A stretch of 64,000 nucleotides of DNA from Bacteroidales bacterium (GTDB taxonomy: Bacteria; Bacteroidota; Bacteroidia; Bacteroidales; GCA-2748055), in assembly GCA_020636775.1 (NCBI GenBank), contig JACJXF010000006.1, forward strand, positions 37,507 to 101,506, given 5' to 3'. This document shows, in pieces, positions 9,495 through 18,253 of this stretch. Position numbers and translations under genes: made by a program. How positions within the stretch are numbered: position 1 is the first letter of the stretch; each line of letters starts with the position of its first letter. The notes beneath the pieces are model-generated. The model did not search any database, was not told the DNA's origin, and was given only the letters and a program-made list of their open reading frames with translations.

Positions 9495-11039
9495 ATGCCA
9501 GTCAATAAGAAAATTCTTGAATTAAAGAAAAAAAGGGAGCAGGTATTTCTTGGTGGTGGAGAGCAGGCAATACAGAAGCAGAATGCCATGGGAAAACTTA
9601 CCGCCAGAGAGAGAATAGTTGCTCTGCTGGATAAAGAATCCTTTAATGAATATGATTTATTTGTAGAACATGATGCGCGTGATTTCGACATGGAGAAAAA
9701 AACCCTCCATGGCGATGGTGTTATAATCGGCACAGGAACCATTCATGGTAAACCTGTGTGTATTTTCGCTCAGGACTTTACCGTTGCCGGAGGTTCACTG
9801 GGTTCCATGCATGCCCGTAAAATTACCAAGATCATGGATCACTCCCTTAAGATGAGGATGCCACTGATTGGTATTAATGATTCCGGAGGAGCTCGTATTC
9901 AGGAAGGTGTAAATTCGCTGGCTGGTTATGGGGAAATATTTTTCAGGAACACCCTTGCATCCGGTGTGATACCTCAGATTTCTGTTATACTTGGCCCTTG
10001 TGCAGGTGGAGCAGTTTATTCTCCGGCACTAACCGATTTCGTATTTGTTGTCGACAAAATATCGAAAATGTTTATTACAGGCCCGGAGGTTATCAAAACT
10101 GTTCTGGGTGAAGAAATCTCCATGGAGGAGCTTGGAGGAGCACGCGTTCATGCTGAAATAACAGGAAACGCTCATTTCTTTGCATTAAGCGAAGAGGAGT
10201 GTTTTAGCCAGATTAAAAAACTCCTTACTTTCCTCCCCTGGAGCAATACGGAAAGATCAATAGTAACGGAACCAAAACTTCCGAAGAAGAATTTTAAAAT
10301 TACCAGTATTGTCCCTGAAGATGCCAGACAGCCTTATGATGTGAGAAATGTTGTGAGAAGTCTGGTTGATGATTCTGATTTTCTTGAAATTCAGGAATTA
10401 TGGGCTGCAAACATAGTTATTGGCTTTGGAAAAATTAATGGAGGAACCGTTGGTTTTGTGTGCAATCAGCCACTGGTGCTCGCCGGTGTTCTTGATGTTG
10501 ACTCTTCCGACAAAGCAGCCCGTTTTATCAGGTTCTGTGATGCCTTTAATATTCCTATTGTTACGCTGGTTGACCTGCCGGGGTATTTGCCCGGAGTTGA
10601 TCAGGAACATGCCGGTGTTATAAGACACGGAGCAAAGATTCTCTATTCCTACAGCGAGGCTACAGTGCCAAAAATTACTGTTATCCTGAGGAAGGCGTAT
10701 GGAGGTGGTTATATTGCCATGAACTCCCGACATCTCAGAGCCGACTTTGTATTTGCATGGCCATCAGCAGAAATTGCCGTTATGGGTCCTGAAGGTGCTG
10801 CAAATATTATTTTCAAAAAGGAAATCACAACTGCTGAGGACCCTGAAAAGATGAGAGCTCAGAAGGTGGAGGAGTATAAAGAGAAGTTTGCGAACCCATA
10901 TGTAGCTGCGGCAAAAGGTTATATCGATTCAGTAATAGAACCGGGTGAAACAAGAAATATGCTTACCCATGCCATTGAGGTATCCCTTAGAAAAGAAATC
11001 GGTATGCCCAAAAAGAAACATGGTATTCCACCTTTTTAA
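9495..11039 (+). CDS. Biotin-dependent acyl-CoA carboxylase, carboxyltransferase (beta) subunit
   Basis: A 514-residue carboxyltransferase with two crotonase-like halves: oxyanion-hole motifs GGARIQEGV and GPCAGGAVYSPA in the first, and DLPGYLPGVDQEHAGVIRHG and AYGGGYIAM in the second. This family includes propionyl-CoA carboxylase beta and methylmalonyl-CoA decarboxylase alpha. It moves CO2 between biotin and the acyl-CoA alpha carbon. A TTG at 9489 is in frame, but the ATG at 9495 gives the expected N-terminus (MPVNKKILELKKKR). The biotin carrier gene follows after 12 bases. No biotin carboxylase and no sodium-pump beta subunit lies beside it, so the direction of the reaction is open. Confidence 0.92.
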   Translation: MPVNKKILELKKKREQVFLGGGEQAIQKQNAMGKLTARERIVALLDKESFNEYDLFVEHDARDFDMEKKTLHGDGVIIGTGTIHGKPVCIFAQDFTVAGGSLGSMHARKITKIMDHSLKMRMPLIGINDSGGARIQEGVNSLAGYGEIFFRNTLASGVIPQISVILGPCAGGAVYSPALTDFVFVVDKISKMFITGPEVIKTVLGEEISMEELGGARVHAEITGNAHFFALSEEECFSQIKKLLTFLPWSNTERSIVTEPKLPKKNFKITSIVPEDARQPYDVRNVVRSLVDDSDFLEIQELWAANIVIGFGKINGGTVGFVCNQPLVLAGVLDVDSSDKAARFIRFCDAFNIPIVTLVDLPGYLPGVDQEHAGVIRHGAKILYSYSEATVPKITVILRKAYGGGYIAMNSRHLRADFVFAWPSAEIAVMGPEGAANIIFKKEITTAEDPEKMRAQKVEEYKEKFANPYVAAAKGYIDSVIEPGETRNMLTHAIEVSLRKEIGMPKKKHGIPPF

Positions 11040-11051
11040 TCTCTTTCAAAA

Positions 11052-11432
11052 ATGGCAAACAGTAAAACCGTAAAACAGGCAAAAGCCGGTAAAAAGAACA
11101 TTCCCAGTCCATGCGATGAAAAAGGTATGAATTGTAAACCTTTGCAAATTGAGGAAACGATTTACAATACTCAGTATACAAAGAAGTTTGAAAACCGGAA
11201 ATTCTATCAGCCGGTTGATCCCAATAAGATTCTGGCATATATTCCCGGGACTATTCTCAAAATCTTTGTTAAGGAGGGGACTGTTTTAAAAGCCGGAGAT
11301 TCCATCCTCATTCTGGAAGCAATGAAAATGAGAAATGTGGTTACAATGCCTTTTAATGGCAAACTCAGGAAAATTTATGTTAAAGAGGGAGATATTGTAG
11401 CTAAGAATTTTTTGATTGCTGAAATAGAATAA
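11052..11432 (+). CDS. Biotin carboxyl carrier (biotinyl-domain) protein
   Basis: A 126-residue protein with a C-terminal biotinyl domain (about 57-126) carrying the biotin attachment motif EAMKM, with Lys92 as the modified residue. The N-terminal 50 residues are basic and lack the hydrophobic Pro/Ala hinge seen in some decarboxylase gamma subunits. It is the mobile biotin arm that serves the carboxyltransferase encoded 12 bases upstream. A hairpin terminator follows. The missing partner, a biotin carboxylase or a membrane decarboxylase subunit, must be encoded elsewhere. Confidence 0.92.
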   Translation: MANSKTVKQAKAGKKNIPSPCDEKGMNCKPLQIEETIYNTQYTKKFENRKFYQPVDPNKILAYIPGTILKIFVKEGTVLKAGDSILILEAMKMRNVVTMPFNGKLRKIYVKEGDIVAKNFLIAEIE

Positions 11433-11450
11433 ACTAATACTTCAAAAGTT

Positions 11451-11487
11451 AAAAAGGGGATGGCAGAAATGTTCATTCCCTTTTTTT
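11451..11487. terminator. Bidirectional terminator between the BCCP gene and ispE
   Basis: AAAAAGGGGATG pairs with CATTCCCTTTTT around an 11-base loop, with A-tract and T-tract flanks. It sits between convergent genes and can serve both. Confidence 0.75.
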
Positions 11488-11496
11488 ATGCTGGAA

Positions 11497-12312
11497 TCAT
11501 TGAAGTTTAGCATGAAATATCAGGTACTTTCTCAAACCGGAGGGGATGACATAATTCTCTCCGAAAAGGCCATAAACAGCTGAGCCGCTTCCGGTCATTG
11601 AAACATAAACTGCACCGGCCCTGTACAACTCTGTTTTCAGATTCTCCAGCTCGGGAAATTTACGAAATACGGTATTTTCAAAATCATTTTTAAGATGTTC
11701 CTTCCAGACAGAAAACTCTTTATTATAAATTGAAAATAGTTTTTCTCTTGACGCGTCCGGGACCACACCTTCATAAGCTTCCCTGGTTGAAACAGGAAAG
11801 CCCGGAAAAAATAATGCCAGATGAAGATTCTCATTCATATTGTTCACCGGTTCGAGAATTTCTCCTCTCCCGTATGCGATCGCTGACTGGTTATCAATAA
11901 AGAAAGCACAGTCAGATCCCAGCTCAGTGGCATTGCTCAGGAGTTCCTGCTTTGAAAGATTCAAATGGAAGTATTCATTCAGTCCTTTAAGCATAAATGC
12001 AGCATCTGACGATCCTCCACCCAGTCCTGCCCCGGAAGGAATAAGCTTATGCAGGTGGATTTTAAGGGCGGGGAGATGGTGATCTTCAGCAAGTCTTGCA
12101 TATGCCCGGTATACCAGGTTTTCTTTCATCTCCCCGGTAATCTCAATACCACTCAGCTTCAGCTCAGTGACCTCTTCGCCGGATGGCAAAAACTCGAGTA
12201 TATCACAAAGTCCGATTGGAAGCATGATGGTTTCAATATTGTGGAAATTATCCTCTCGTTTTGAAAGCACATGCAGGCCAAGATTAATTTTTGCATTGGG
12301 GAACAGGATCAT
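11497..12312 (-). CDS. ispE: 4-diphosphocytidyl-2-C-methyl-D-erythritol kinase
   Basis: A 271-residue GHMP-family kinase of the non-mevalonate (MEP) isoprenoid pathway. It phosphorylates the 2-hydroxyl of CDP-methylerythritol. The N-terminal substrate motif NAKINLGL and the ATP-binding loop PSGAGLGGGSSDAA (about 92-105) are clear, and TGSGSAVYG near the C-terminus is the third GHMP motif. An in-frame extension to 12378 exists, but the ATG at 12312 gives the family start. It is convergent with the biotin carrier gene and divergent from dnaB across about 260 bases. Confidence 0.95.
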   Translation of the reverse strand: MILFPNAKINLGLHVLSKREDNFHNIETIMLPIGLCDILEFLPSGEEVTELKLSGIEITGEMKENLVYRAYARLAEDHHLPALKIHLHKLIPSGAGLGGGSSDAAFMLKGLNEYFHLNLSKQELLSNATELGSDCAFFIDNQSAIAYGRGEILEPVNNMNENLHLALFFPGFPVSTREAYEGVVPDASREKLFSIYNKEFSVWKEHLKNDFENTVFRKFPELENLKTELYRAGAVYVSMTGSGSAVYGLFGENYVIPSGLRKYLIFHAKLQ

Positions 12313-12518
12313 AAAATTTGATGTTTTCGTAAAATTAACTTTTCCGGGGAACAAAAAAAACCGGTTAAGCGGTAACACACCATTCGTATTTTAATGCAGG
12401 CAATAGGATCTGAGAGGCAGCAGAATTTTTTGTTTGCCTCTGATTATTTATTGGGCGCTTAATTTATATCCTGATCTTAATTTTTTTATTCACAATCCGG
12501 AAACTTAAACTATAAAAT

Positions 12519-12550
12519 GTTAGAAAAAGGAATCGATTTTTCTAACTTTG
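12519..12550 (+). promoter_or_regulatory. Promoter of dnaB
   Basis: TTAG, a 19-base spacer and TAACTTTG resemble the Bacteroidota TTTG/TAnnTTTG promoter. The predicted start of transcription is about 17 bases before the dnaB ATG. Confidence 0.6.
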
Positions 12551-12573
12551 GATGCTAAACATCAGAAATTTCC

Positions 12574-14097
12574 ATGGCCGCTAAGAACCCCAGAAAAGAG
12601 ACAGCTGTTGCTAAAATTTTGCCGGACTATGGTCGTATGCCGCCTCAGGCCGTCGACCTGGAAGAGGCAGTACTGGGTGCCATAATGCTTGAGAAAGATG
12701 CGGTAATTGCTGTACTGGATATTCTCAAACCTGAAAGCTTTTACAAGGAAGCACATCAAAAATTATACAGGGCTATCGTCGATCTTTCCATGAGGGAAGA
12801 GCCTATTGATATCCTGACCGTTACTGAGGAACTTAAGAAAAAGGAGCTTCTGGCTGAAGTGGGTGGGGCACTTTATATCACCCAGCTTACGAGTCGAGTT
12901 GCCTCCGCTGCCCACCTGGAATACCATGCCAGGATTGTGGCCCAAAAATATATTCAGCGTGAGCTCATTCGCGTTACCTCCGAGATACAGGCCCGGGCTT
13001 ACGATGAATCCTATGATGTCGACGAACTACTCGATTTTTCCGAAGCCCAGTTATTTGAGATTGCTGAAGGAAACATCAAGAAGGAAACCGCAAAAATCAA
13101 CCAGCTCATTAAGGAAGCTATCCACCAGATTGAAGAAGCATCCAAGAGGGAAGATGCCCTTAGCGGTGTGCCTTCAGGATTTACAAAGCTCGACCGGTTA
13201 ACTTCCGGCTGGCAGCGTTCCGATCTGATAATTATTGCAGCCCGTCCATCTATGGGTAAAACCGCTTTCGTTCTTTCTATGGCCCGCAATATGGCTGTTG
13301 AACATAAGCGACCCGTTGCTCTTTTCTCCCTGGAAATGTCTTCTATACAGCTGGTAAACCGACTTATAGTTGCTGAAACCGAATTGCCTTCCGACCGGAT
13401 AAGAAACGGACGACTGGAGCAGTATGAGTGGGAGCAGCTGGAATACAGGATTAAAGGACTTATTGAAGCACCAATTTATATCGATGATACTCCTGCTATC
13501 TCCATCTATGAAATAAGAGCCAAATGCCGGCGTCTCAAAAACCTTTATGACATTCAGGTTATTATTATCGACTACCTTCAGCTTATGAGTGGTTCCGGTG
13601 ATTCAAAAGGTAACAGGGAGCAGGAGGTAAGTACGATTTCACGCGCATTGAAAGGGATAGCCAAGGAACTCGACGTGCCTATAATTGCTCTCTCCCAGCT
13701 TAACCGAAGCGTCGAACTGCGTTCCGGAAACAAGAGACCGCAGCTTTCCGACCTGAGGGAGTCAGGTGCCATTGAGCAGGATGCCGATATCGTTTGTTTT
13801 ATTCACCGCCCGGAAAAATATAATATGGATGTGGATGAGCAGGGGAATTCATTGAAGGGTATTGCAGAAATTATCATGGCCAAGCACAGGAACGGGGCAA
13901 TTGGTGATATTACCCTTCGATTCAGGGAAGATTTTGCCAAGTTTACTGAGCTTGAGGAAATATCTCCGGTATTTGAAGAAGAGTCCGGTAAACCGGTGGT
14001 TACCTTCGGATCCAAGATGAATGAAGACTTTAAGAAGGGCAGGGACACTTCCTTTGATATTGGTCAGGGCGGGGGATTTGAAGATCAGCCTTTCTGA
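12574..14097 (+). CDS. dnaB: Replicative DNA helicase DnaB
   Basis: A 507-residue hexameric helicase that unwinds DNA ahead of the replisome. The N-terminal helical domain (about 25-130, starting PPQAVDLEEAVLGAIMLE) is followed by a RecA-like domain with Walker A ARPSMGKTAF (about 223-232), Walker B IIIDYLQLM, and the DnaB-specific LSQLNRSVE and LRESGAIEQDAD. Length is normal and no intein interrupts the P-loop or the other conserved sites where DnaB inteins often sit. It is convergent with the HAD phosphatase gene, 15 bases downstream. Confidence 0.98.
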   Translation: MAAKNPRKETAVAKILPDYGRMPPQAVDLEEAVLGAIMLEKDAVIAVLDILKPESFYKEAHQKLYRAIVDLSMREEPIDILTVTEELKKKELLAEVGGALYITQLTSRVASAAHLEYHARIVAQKYIQRELIRVTSEIQARAYDESYDVDELLDFSEAQLFEIAEGNIKKETAKINQLIKEAIHQIEEASKREDALSGVPSGFTKLDRLTSGWQRSDLIIIAARPSMGKTAFVLSMARNMAVEHKRPVALFSLEMSSIQLVNRLIVAETELPSDRIRNGRLEQYEWEQLEYRIKGLIEAPIYIDDTPAISIYEIRAKCRRLKNLYDIQVIIIDYLQLMSGSGDSKGNREQEVSTISRALKGIAKELDVPIIALSQLNRSVELRSGNKRPQLSDLRESGAIEQDADIVCFIHRPEKYNMDVDEQGNSLKGIAEIIMAKHRNGAIGDITLRFREDFAKFTELEEISPVFEEESGKPVVTFGSKMNEDFKKGRDTSFDIGQGGGFEDQPF

Positions 14098-14112
14098 TAA
14101 ATGATCCGGTTT

Positions 14113-14805
14113 TTACAGAATATCTTTTAATTCAATCAGCGATTGAATCTCAAAGCTGGGATCTTCATTATGAGCCAGCTTTTCAGGATTGAAATAAACC
14201 TGATCAATGCCGTAGCTTTTGGCTCCCAGAATATCTACTTCAAGATCGTCGCCAATCATCAGACTTTCCGATTTGCGCGCGTTTACTGAATTCAGGGCCC
14301 ATTGAAATATTTTTGGATGAGGCTTGTTATACCCAATGGTCTCAGAAGTGAAGACCGTATGGAAGTACTTCTGCAAATCACAATTCCTGAGCTTGCTAAA
14401 CTGGGTTTCACGAAAACCATTCGTCAAAATATATAAGGGATATTTTTTTTGCAGATAGCTTAATATCTCATGTGTATAGGGAAAAATAATTGTTTTCTCC
14501 GTACTCAGGCTAAGGTAATCCTCGCCAATTTCTCTGGCAAGTTCAGGATTCTCAATTTTAACATCAAGAAGTGCCAGTTCGAAACGTAGAGAGCGCAGAA
14601 GGTCTTTCTTTATCTTCCCCTCCCGGTATCTTTCCCACAACAAATCATTGTGTTTATGATAAATATTCACGAAGGTTTCAGGGGATTCAAAATATCTCCC
14701 TAGCTGATGATTTTCATAAATATCATTCAGTGCAGCCCGTGAATTGGCATCAAAATCCCACAGAGTACGGTCAAGATCTAAAAATATGTGCTTGTATGTT
14801 TTCAT
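14113..14805 (-). CDS. YjjG-like HAD-superfamily nucleotidase/phosphatase
   Basis: A 230-residue HAD hydrolase. Motif I is FLDLDRTLWDFD with the nucleophile and acid/base Asp pair, motif II is LTNGF, the conserved Lys lies in GYNKPHPKIF, and motif III is MIGDDLEVDI. The cap is helical. Closest family memory is YjjG (noncanonical pyrimidine nucleotidase) and its Bacteroidota relatives, which dephosphorylate nucleoside monophosphates in the cytosol. Substrate is inferred from the family only. It stands alone between dnaB and a DEAD-box gene. Confidence 0.85.
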   Translation of the reverse strand: MKTYKHIFLDLDRTLWDFDANSRAALNDIYENHQLGRYFESPETFVNIYHKHNDLLWERYREGKIKKDLLRSLRFELALLDVKIENPELAREIGEDYLSLSTEKTIIFPYTHEILSYLQKKYPLYILTNGFRETQFSKLRNCDLQKYFHTVFTSETIGYNKPHPKIFQWALNSVNARKSESLMIGDDLEVDILGAKSYGIDQVYFNPEKLAHNEDPSFEIQSLIELKDIL

Positions 14806-14993
14806 TGTCAGGATTGCAAAAATAAGATTTTTAGCGGATAATTTGCCTTTCGCTAAAGAAGCAGAGAAATTACCTACCTTTATGCCGGATATTATCCCTG
14901 AAAAAAAAAGGGAGATATTCTAAGTAAATTGCATATCAGCAAATTCCTTAAACCATTGATTGAGATAATCACGAAAAAACAACGGAAGAAAAA

Positions 14994-16121
14994 GTGTCAG
15001 AATTTAAACAGTTTAATTTTAAAGATGAAGTTTTCCAGGGCATAGATGCTATGGGATACGAAAAGCCAACTCCCATACAGATTGAGGCTATTCCGGCCAT
15101 TATGGAAGGCAAGGATGTCCTCGGTTGTGCTCAGACGGGTACCGGTAAAACAGCAGCCTTCTTACTCCCGATTCTGAATCGCTTGTGCGACAAGGATATC
15201 GAGGGAGATAAAATCTATACCATGATAATTGTTCCGACCCGTGAGCTTGCTCTTCAAATAGATCAGCAGCTTGAAGGTTTTGGATATTTCATGAATCTGA
15301 GTTTTATATCCGTTTATGGAGGCGGAGATTCCTCCACCTGGGAACAGCAAAAAACAGCTCTGGTAATGGGCGCTGAAATTGTAATTGCCACCCCGGGACG
15401 ATTACTCTCCCATCTCGCTCTTGGCTATGTCGATCTGTCACATCTCGAATGTCTGATCCTCGATGAGGCCGACCGGATGCTCGATATGGGTTTCTATGAT
15501 GATATCATGACGATTATCAAGCTTCTGCCAAAAAAGCGGCAAAATCTGCTGTTTTCGGCTACCATGCCTTCACGGATCAGAACCATGGCGAAAACTATTC
15601 TCAAAAATCCGGTACAGATCGATATCGCTGCATCAAAGCCTGCTGACGGCGCCATACAAGGTGTTTATATGCTGGAAGAACAGCAAAAACTTGACAAAAT
15701 CGTAGAGCTTTTTTCCAAGGATGAAGTAGCAGGAGCCATCGTCTTTGCTTCATCAAAAATCAGGGTAAAAGAGATCAACTCTGCACTTAAAAAACTTAAG
15801 CTGAGTGTGGCCGCAATTCATTCCGACCTGGATCAGAAGGAAAGAGAACAGGTAATGCGTGATTTTAAAAACCGGAAACTGCAGATACTGGTTGCAACCG
15901 ATATTATTTCCCGTGGGATCGATGTGGAAGGACTCGATCTTATTATAAACTACGATGTGCCGCGAGATCCTGAAGATTATATTCATCGCATCGGAAGAAC
16001 CGCCAGGGCCGAAAAATCGGGTGTGGCACTTACTTTTGTGAGTAAAAAGGATATCGGAGGACTTAAAAAAATTGAGAGATTTCTCGGAAAACAATTATTT
16101 AAAATTCCCTCAGGAAGTTAA
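14994..16121 (+). CDS. DEAD-box ATP-dependent RNA helicase
   Basis: A 375-residue helicase with the full core: Q motif (KPTPIQIEAIPA), Walker A AQTGTGKTAAF, PTRELALQ, DEAD box (LDEADRMLDMG), SAT, and HRIGRTAR. It unwinds short RNA duplexes during ribosome assembly or mRNA turnover. The protein ends about 15 residues after the core, so it lacks the basic or RGG tail usual in RhlE-type proteins; it is a near-minimal helicase. The start is GTG at 14994, as no suitable ATG is in frame nearby. Confidence 0.93.
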   Translation: MSEFKQFNFKDEVFQGIDAMGYEKPTPIQIEAIPAIMEGKDVLGCAQTGTGKTAAFLLPILNRLCDKDIEGDKIYTMIIVPTRELALQIDQQLEGFGYFMNLSFISVYGGGDSSTWEQQKTALVMGAEIVIATPGRLLSHLALGYVDLSHLECLILDEADRMLDMGFYDDIMTIIKLLPKKRQNLLFSATMPSRIRTMAKTILKNPVQIDIAASKPADGAIQGVYMLEEQQKLDKIVELFSKDEVAGAIVFASSKIRVKEINSALKKLKLSVAAIHSDLDQKEREQVMRDFKNRKLQILVATDIISRGIDVEGLDLIINYDVPRDPEDYIHRIGRTARAEKSGVALTFVSKKDIGGLKKIERFLGKQLFKIPSGS

Positions 16122-16260
16122 TTTCCGGACTTATATTTATTAAAACAGATTCCTTTTTTGCTGCATTTCATTACTTCTTATGACTGATAATTATTGGTCT
16201 TTCTGGCCCGGTTTTAGCTTTTTTCTTATAACTTTAGCTTCCTAAAACTCATTGTGGAAA

Positions 16261-17580
16261 ATGAATTTCATTGAATTATTAGCTGGAATTGGAATTGGAG
16301 CCCTGCTTAGCTGGATTGTCATGAAAATGATTTCAGGGAATCAGCTTGCTGTATCAAAGAGCAGGGAGGAAGGACTTGAAAACCAATTGGAGGAGACTAA
16401 AGAGCTTCTTAAGAGCAGGGATGAACAATTGCTGAAAGCGACTTCCGAACTTTCGGCCTCCGTTAATGAGAATAAAAATCTGGCTGAAAAACTGAATCTT
16501 CAGAAAGATGAAATCCGGCTATTGTATGAAAAGATGAATATTGAGTTTAAGAATCTGGCCAACGAAATCCTGGAAGAGAAATCAAAGAAGTTTACCCAGC
16601 AGAATAAGGAAAATATCGATTCCATTCTTAAACCTCTGACCGAGAAAATCAAGGATTTTGAGAAGAAGGTGGAAGATGCTTATGTTGAGGAGACCAAACA
16701 GCGATTTTCACTTAAGGAAGAGGTTAAAAAACTTGCTGATCTGAACCTGAAAGTCAGTGAAGAGGCTAAGAACCTCACCCGCGCGCTCAAAGGAGAGAGC
16801 AAGACACAGGGAAATTGGGGAGAGATGATTCTTGAAAGTATACTTGAGAAATCAGGGCTTGTAAAAGACAGGCAGTACTTCGTCCAGCAAAACCTGAAGG
16901 ATGAGGAGGGTAAAAACCAGCGGCCCGACATTGTGGTCGAATATCCGGGTGAACGCTATGTGATCGTTGATTCGAAAGTATCACTCACAGCCTATGAACG
17001 CTATTTTTCAGCTGAAGATAAGCAGGATCAGGAAAAGTACCTTACAGAACACCTTTTATCCATCAAAAACCATATTATTTCTCTTAGCCGGAAAAATTAC
17101 CAGGAACTTTATGATGTAAAAGCACTTGATTTTGTAATGCTATTCCTTCCGGTCGAACCAGCCTATCTGGTGGCAGTTGAGAGAGACCCCGAATTATGGA
17201 ATTTTGCCTACGAAAAGCGAATTCTATTAATGAGTCCTACAAACCTTATTGCTGCGCTTAAAATGATCTCAAGCCTTTGGCGTCAGGAGTTCCAGAATCG
17301 CAATGCGAGGGAAATTGCCAAGAAAAGCGGAGAGCTGCTGGACAAATTTTATGGTCTTCTTGAGGATCTTTCTGATGTCGGGAACAAACTCAAGTCAACA
17401 CAGAAATCATACGATTCTTCGATGAAGAAGCTAAGTGAGGGTAACGGGAATCTGATAAAAAGAGCAAAGGACATTGAACAACTGGGAGCCAGGCCGCTAA
17501 AGTCGGCTCCTAAACAATTCAGAGAGGAAAGCGAGTCTGAGGGAGAAGATGAGACAGATACCGAGGATCAGGGAATTTAG
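16261..17580 (+). CDS. rmuC: DNA recombination protein RmuC
   Basis: A 439-residue protein with an N-terminal membrane helix, a long coiled coil (about 25-160), and the RmuC nuclease-like domain with GNWGEMILE, RPDIVVEYPG and VIVDSKVSLTAYERY, which match the PD-(D/E)XK-like core. In E. coli RmuC limits inversions at short inverted repeats. A TTG three codons upstream is in frame, but the ATG at 16261 is preferred. The acidic C-terminus has low complexity. That an rmuC lies in a window holding inverted repeats is probably coincidence. Confidence 0.93.
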   Translation: MNFIELLAGIGIGALLSWIVMKMISGNQLAVSKSREEGLENQLEETKELLKSRDEQLLKATSELSASVNENKNLAEKLNLQKDEIRLLYEKMNIEFKNLANEILEEKSKKFTQQNKENIDSILKPLTEKIKDFEKKVEDAYVEETKQRFSLKEEVKKLADLNLKVSEEAKNLTRALKGESKTQGNWGEMILESILEKSGLVKDRQYFVQQNLKDEEGKNQRPDIVVEYPGERYVIVDSKVSLTAYERYFSAEDKQDQEKYLTEHLLSIKNHIISLSRKNYQELYDVKALDFVMLFLPVEPAYLVAVERDPELWNFAYEKRILLMSPTNLIAALKMISSLWRQEFQNRNAREIAKKSGELLDKFYGLLEDLSDVGNKLKSTQKSYDSSMKKLSEGNGNLIKRAKDIEQLGARPLKSAPKQFREESESEGEDETDTEDQGI

Positions 17581-17610
17581 TAAAATCATTGTTTAGGATA
17601 GCTTATTTGT

Positions 17611-18003
17611 TTACTTCTTCCAGTTTTCAGGTTGACTCATCCAGTCTTCAAGCTGCAATTCTTCTTCTTTTGGGGTATTGTCAACCCAGTTTGTTTCCAT
17701 CATCCAATCTTCAAGAATAAGCTCTTCCTCAAATTTGGTTCCGGGTTTTTCATTATTCCAATCGTAGGGCGTCAGCATCCAATCTTCCAGGATTTCATCA
17801 TCTTTTTCTTCACGTAGGTTATTTACATCTGTTACTGCATGAAGGATTTCAGCTTTGCTGTTACTGAAAAAATTTTCACTCAGACTGGCAAGGATATTTT
17901 GATGGTAAGCCTTTTGCGCTGAAAGACTGAGACTTGAAAGACTTATCAAAAACATAGCAATAATTCCTGCCAGACTGTAATTGGTTTTTGCTGTTGTTTT
18001 CAT
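17611..18003 (-). CDS. Small exported protein with three LEDWM motifs
   Basis: I do not recognise a named family. The 130-residue product has a clear signal peptide (about 1-30, ending SLSAQ). The mature part is acidic and carries three copies of a Trp motif, LEDWM at 72-76, 97-101 and 118-122, spaced 25 and 21 residues apart. Each copy is followed 3-6 residues later by another Trp (YDW, TNW, ENW), and acidic residues precede each. From memory, short exported proteins with repeated LE-x-WM motifs recur in Bacteroidota without known function. The protein is probably periplasmic or secreted. It is monocistronic between rmuC (convergent) and rsmI. Confidence 0.75.
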   Translation of the reverse strand: MKTTAKTNYSLAGIIAMFLISLSSLSLSAQKAYHQNILASLSENFFSNSKAEILHAVTDVNNLREEKDDEILEDWMLTPYDWNNEKPGTKFEEELILEDWMMETNWVDNTPKEEELQLEDWMSQPENWKK

Positions 18004-18253
18004 GGCTTTTATATTTATGTATGAGAATTGTAATTATTTCCAAATCAAATACACGATCTGTGCCAAAATTTATAAATAACTAATATACAATTAGATACAG
18101 CAGTGAAAACCTTATTTTTGGAACTGTTAATAAATGGTAAAACTGATCGTTGTGGTACAGGAAGTGTCCGAATCCGAACAATTAAAAGAGTGGAAAGTCT
18201 TAATTAAAATCAGTAAAAAGGAATCCAATTATAGAAACTTAAAACATTGGTTT

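Noticed and set aside
18020..18090. A TTGGCAC sequence upstream (minus strand) of the LEDWM gene that recalls a sigma-54 -24 element
   Set aside because: The -12 part does not have the required GC at the correct distance; the match is too weak.
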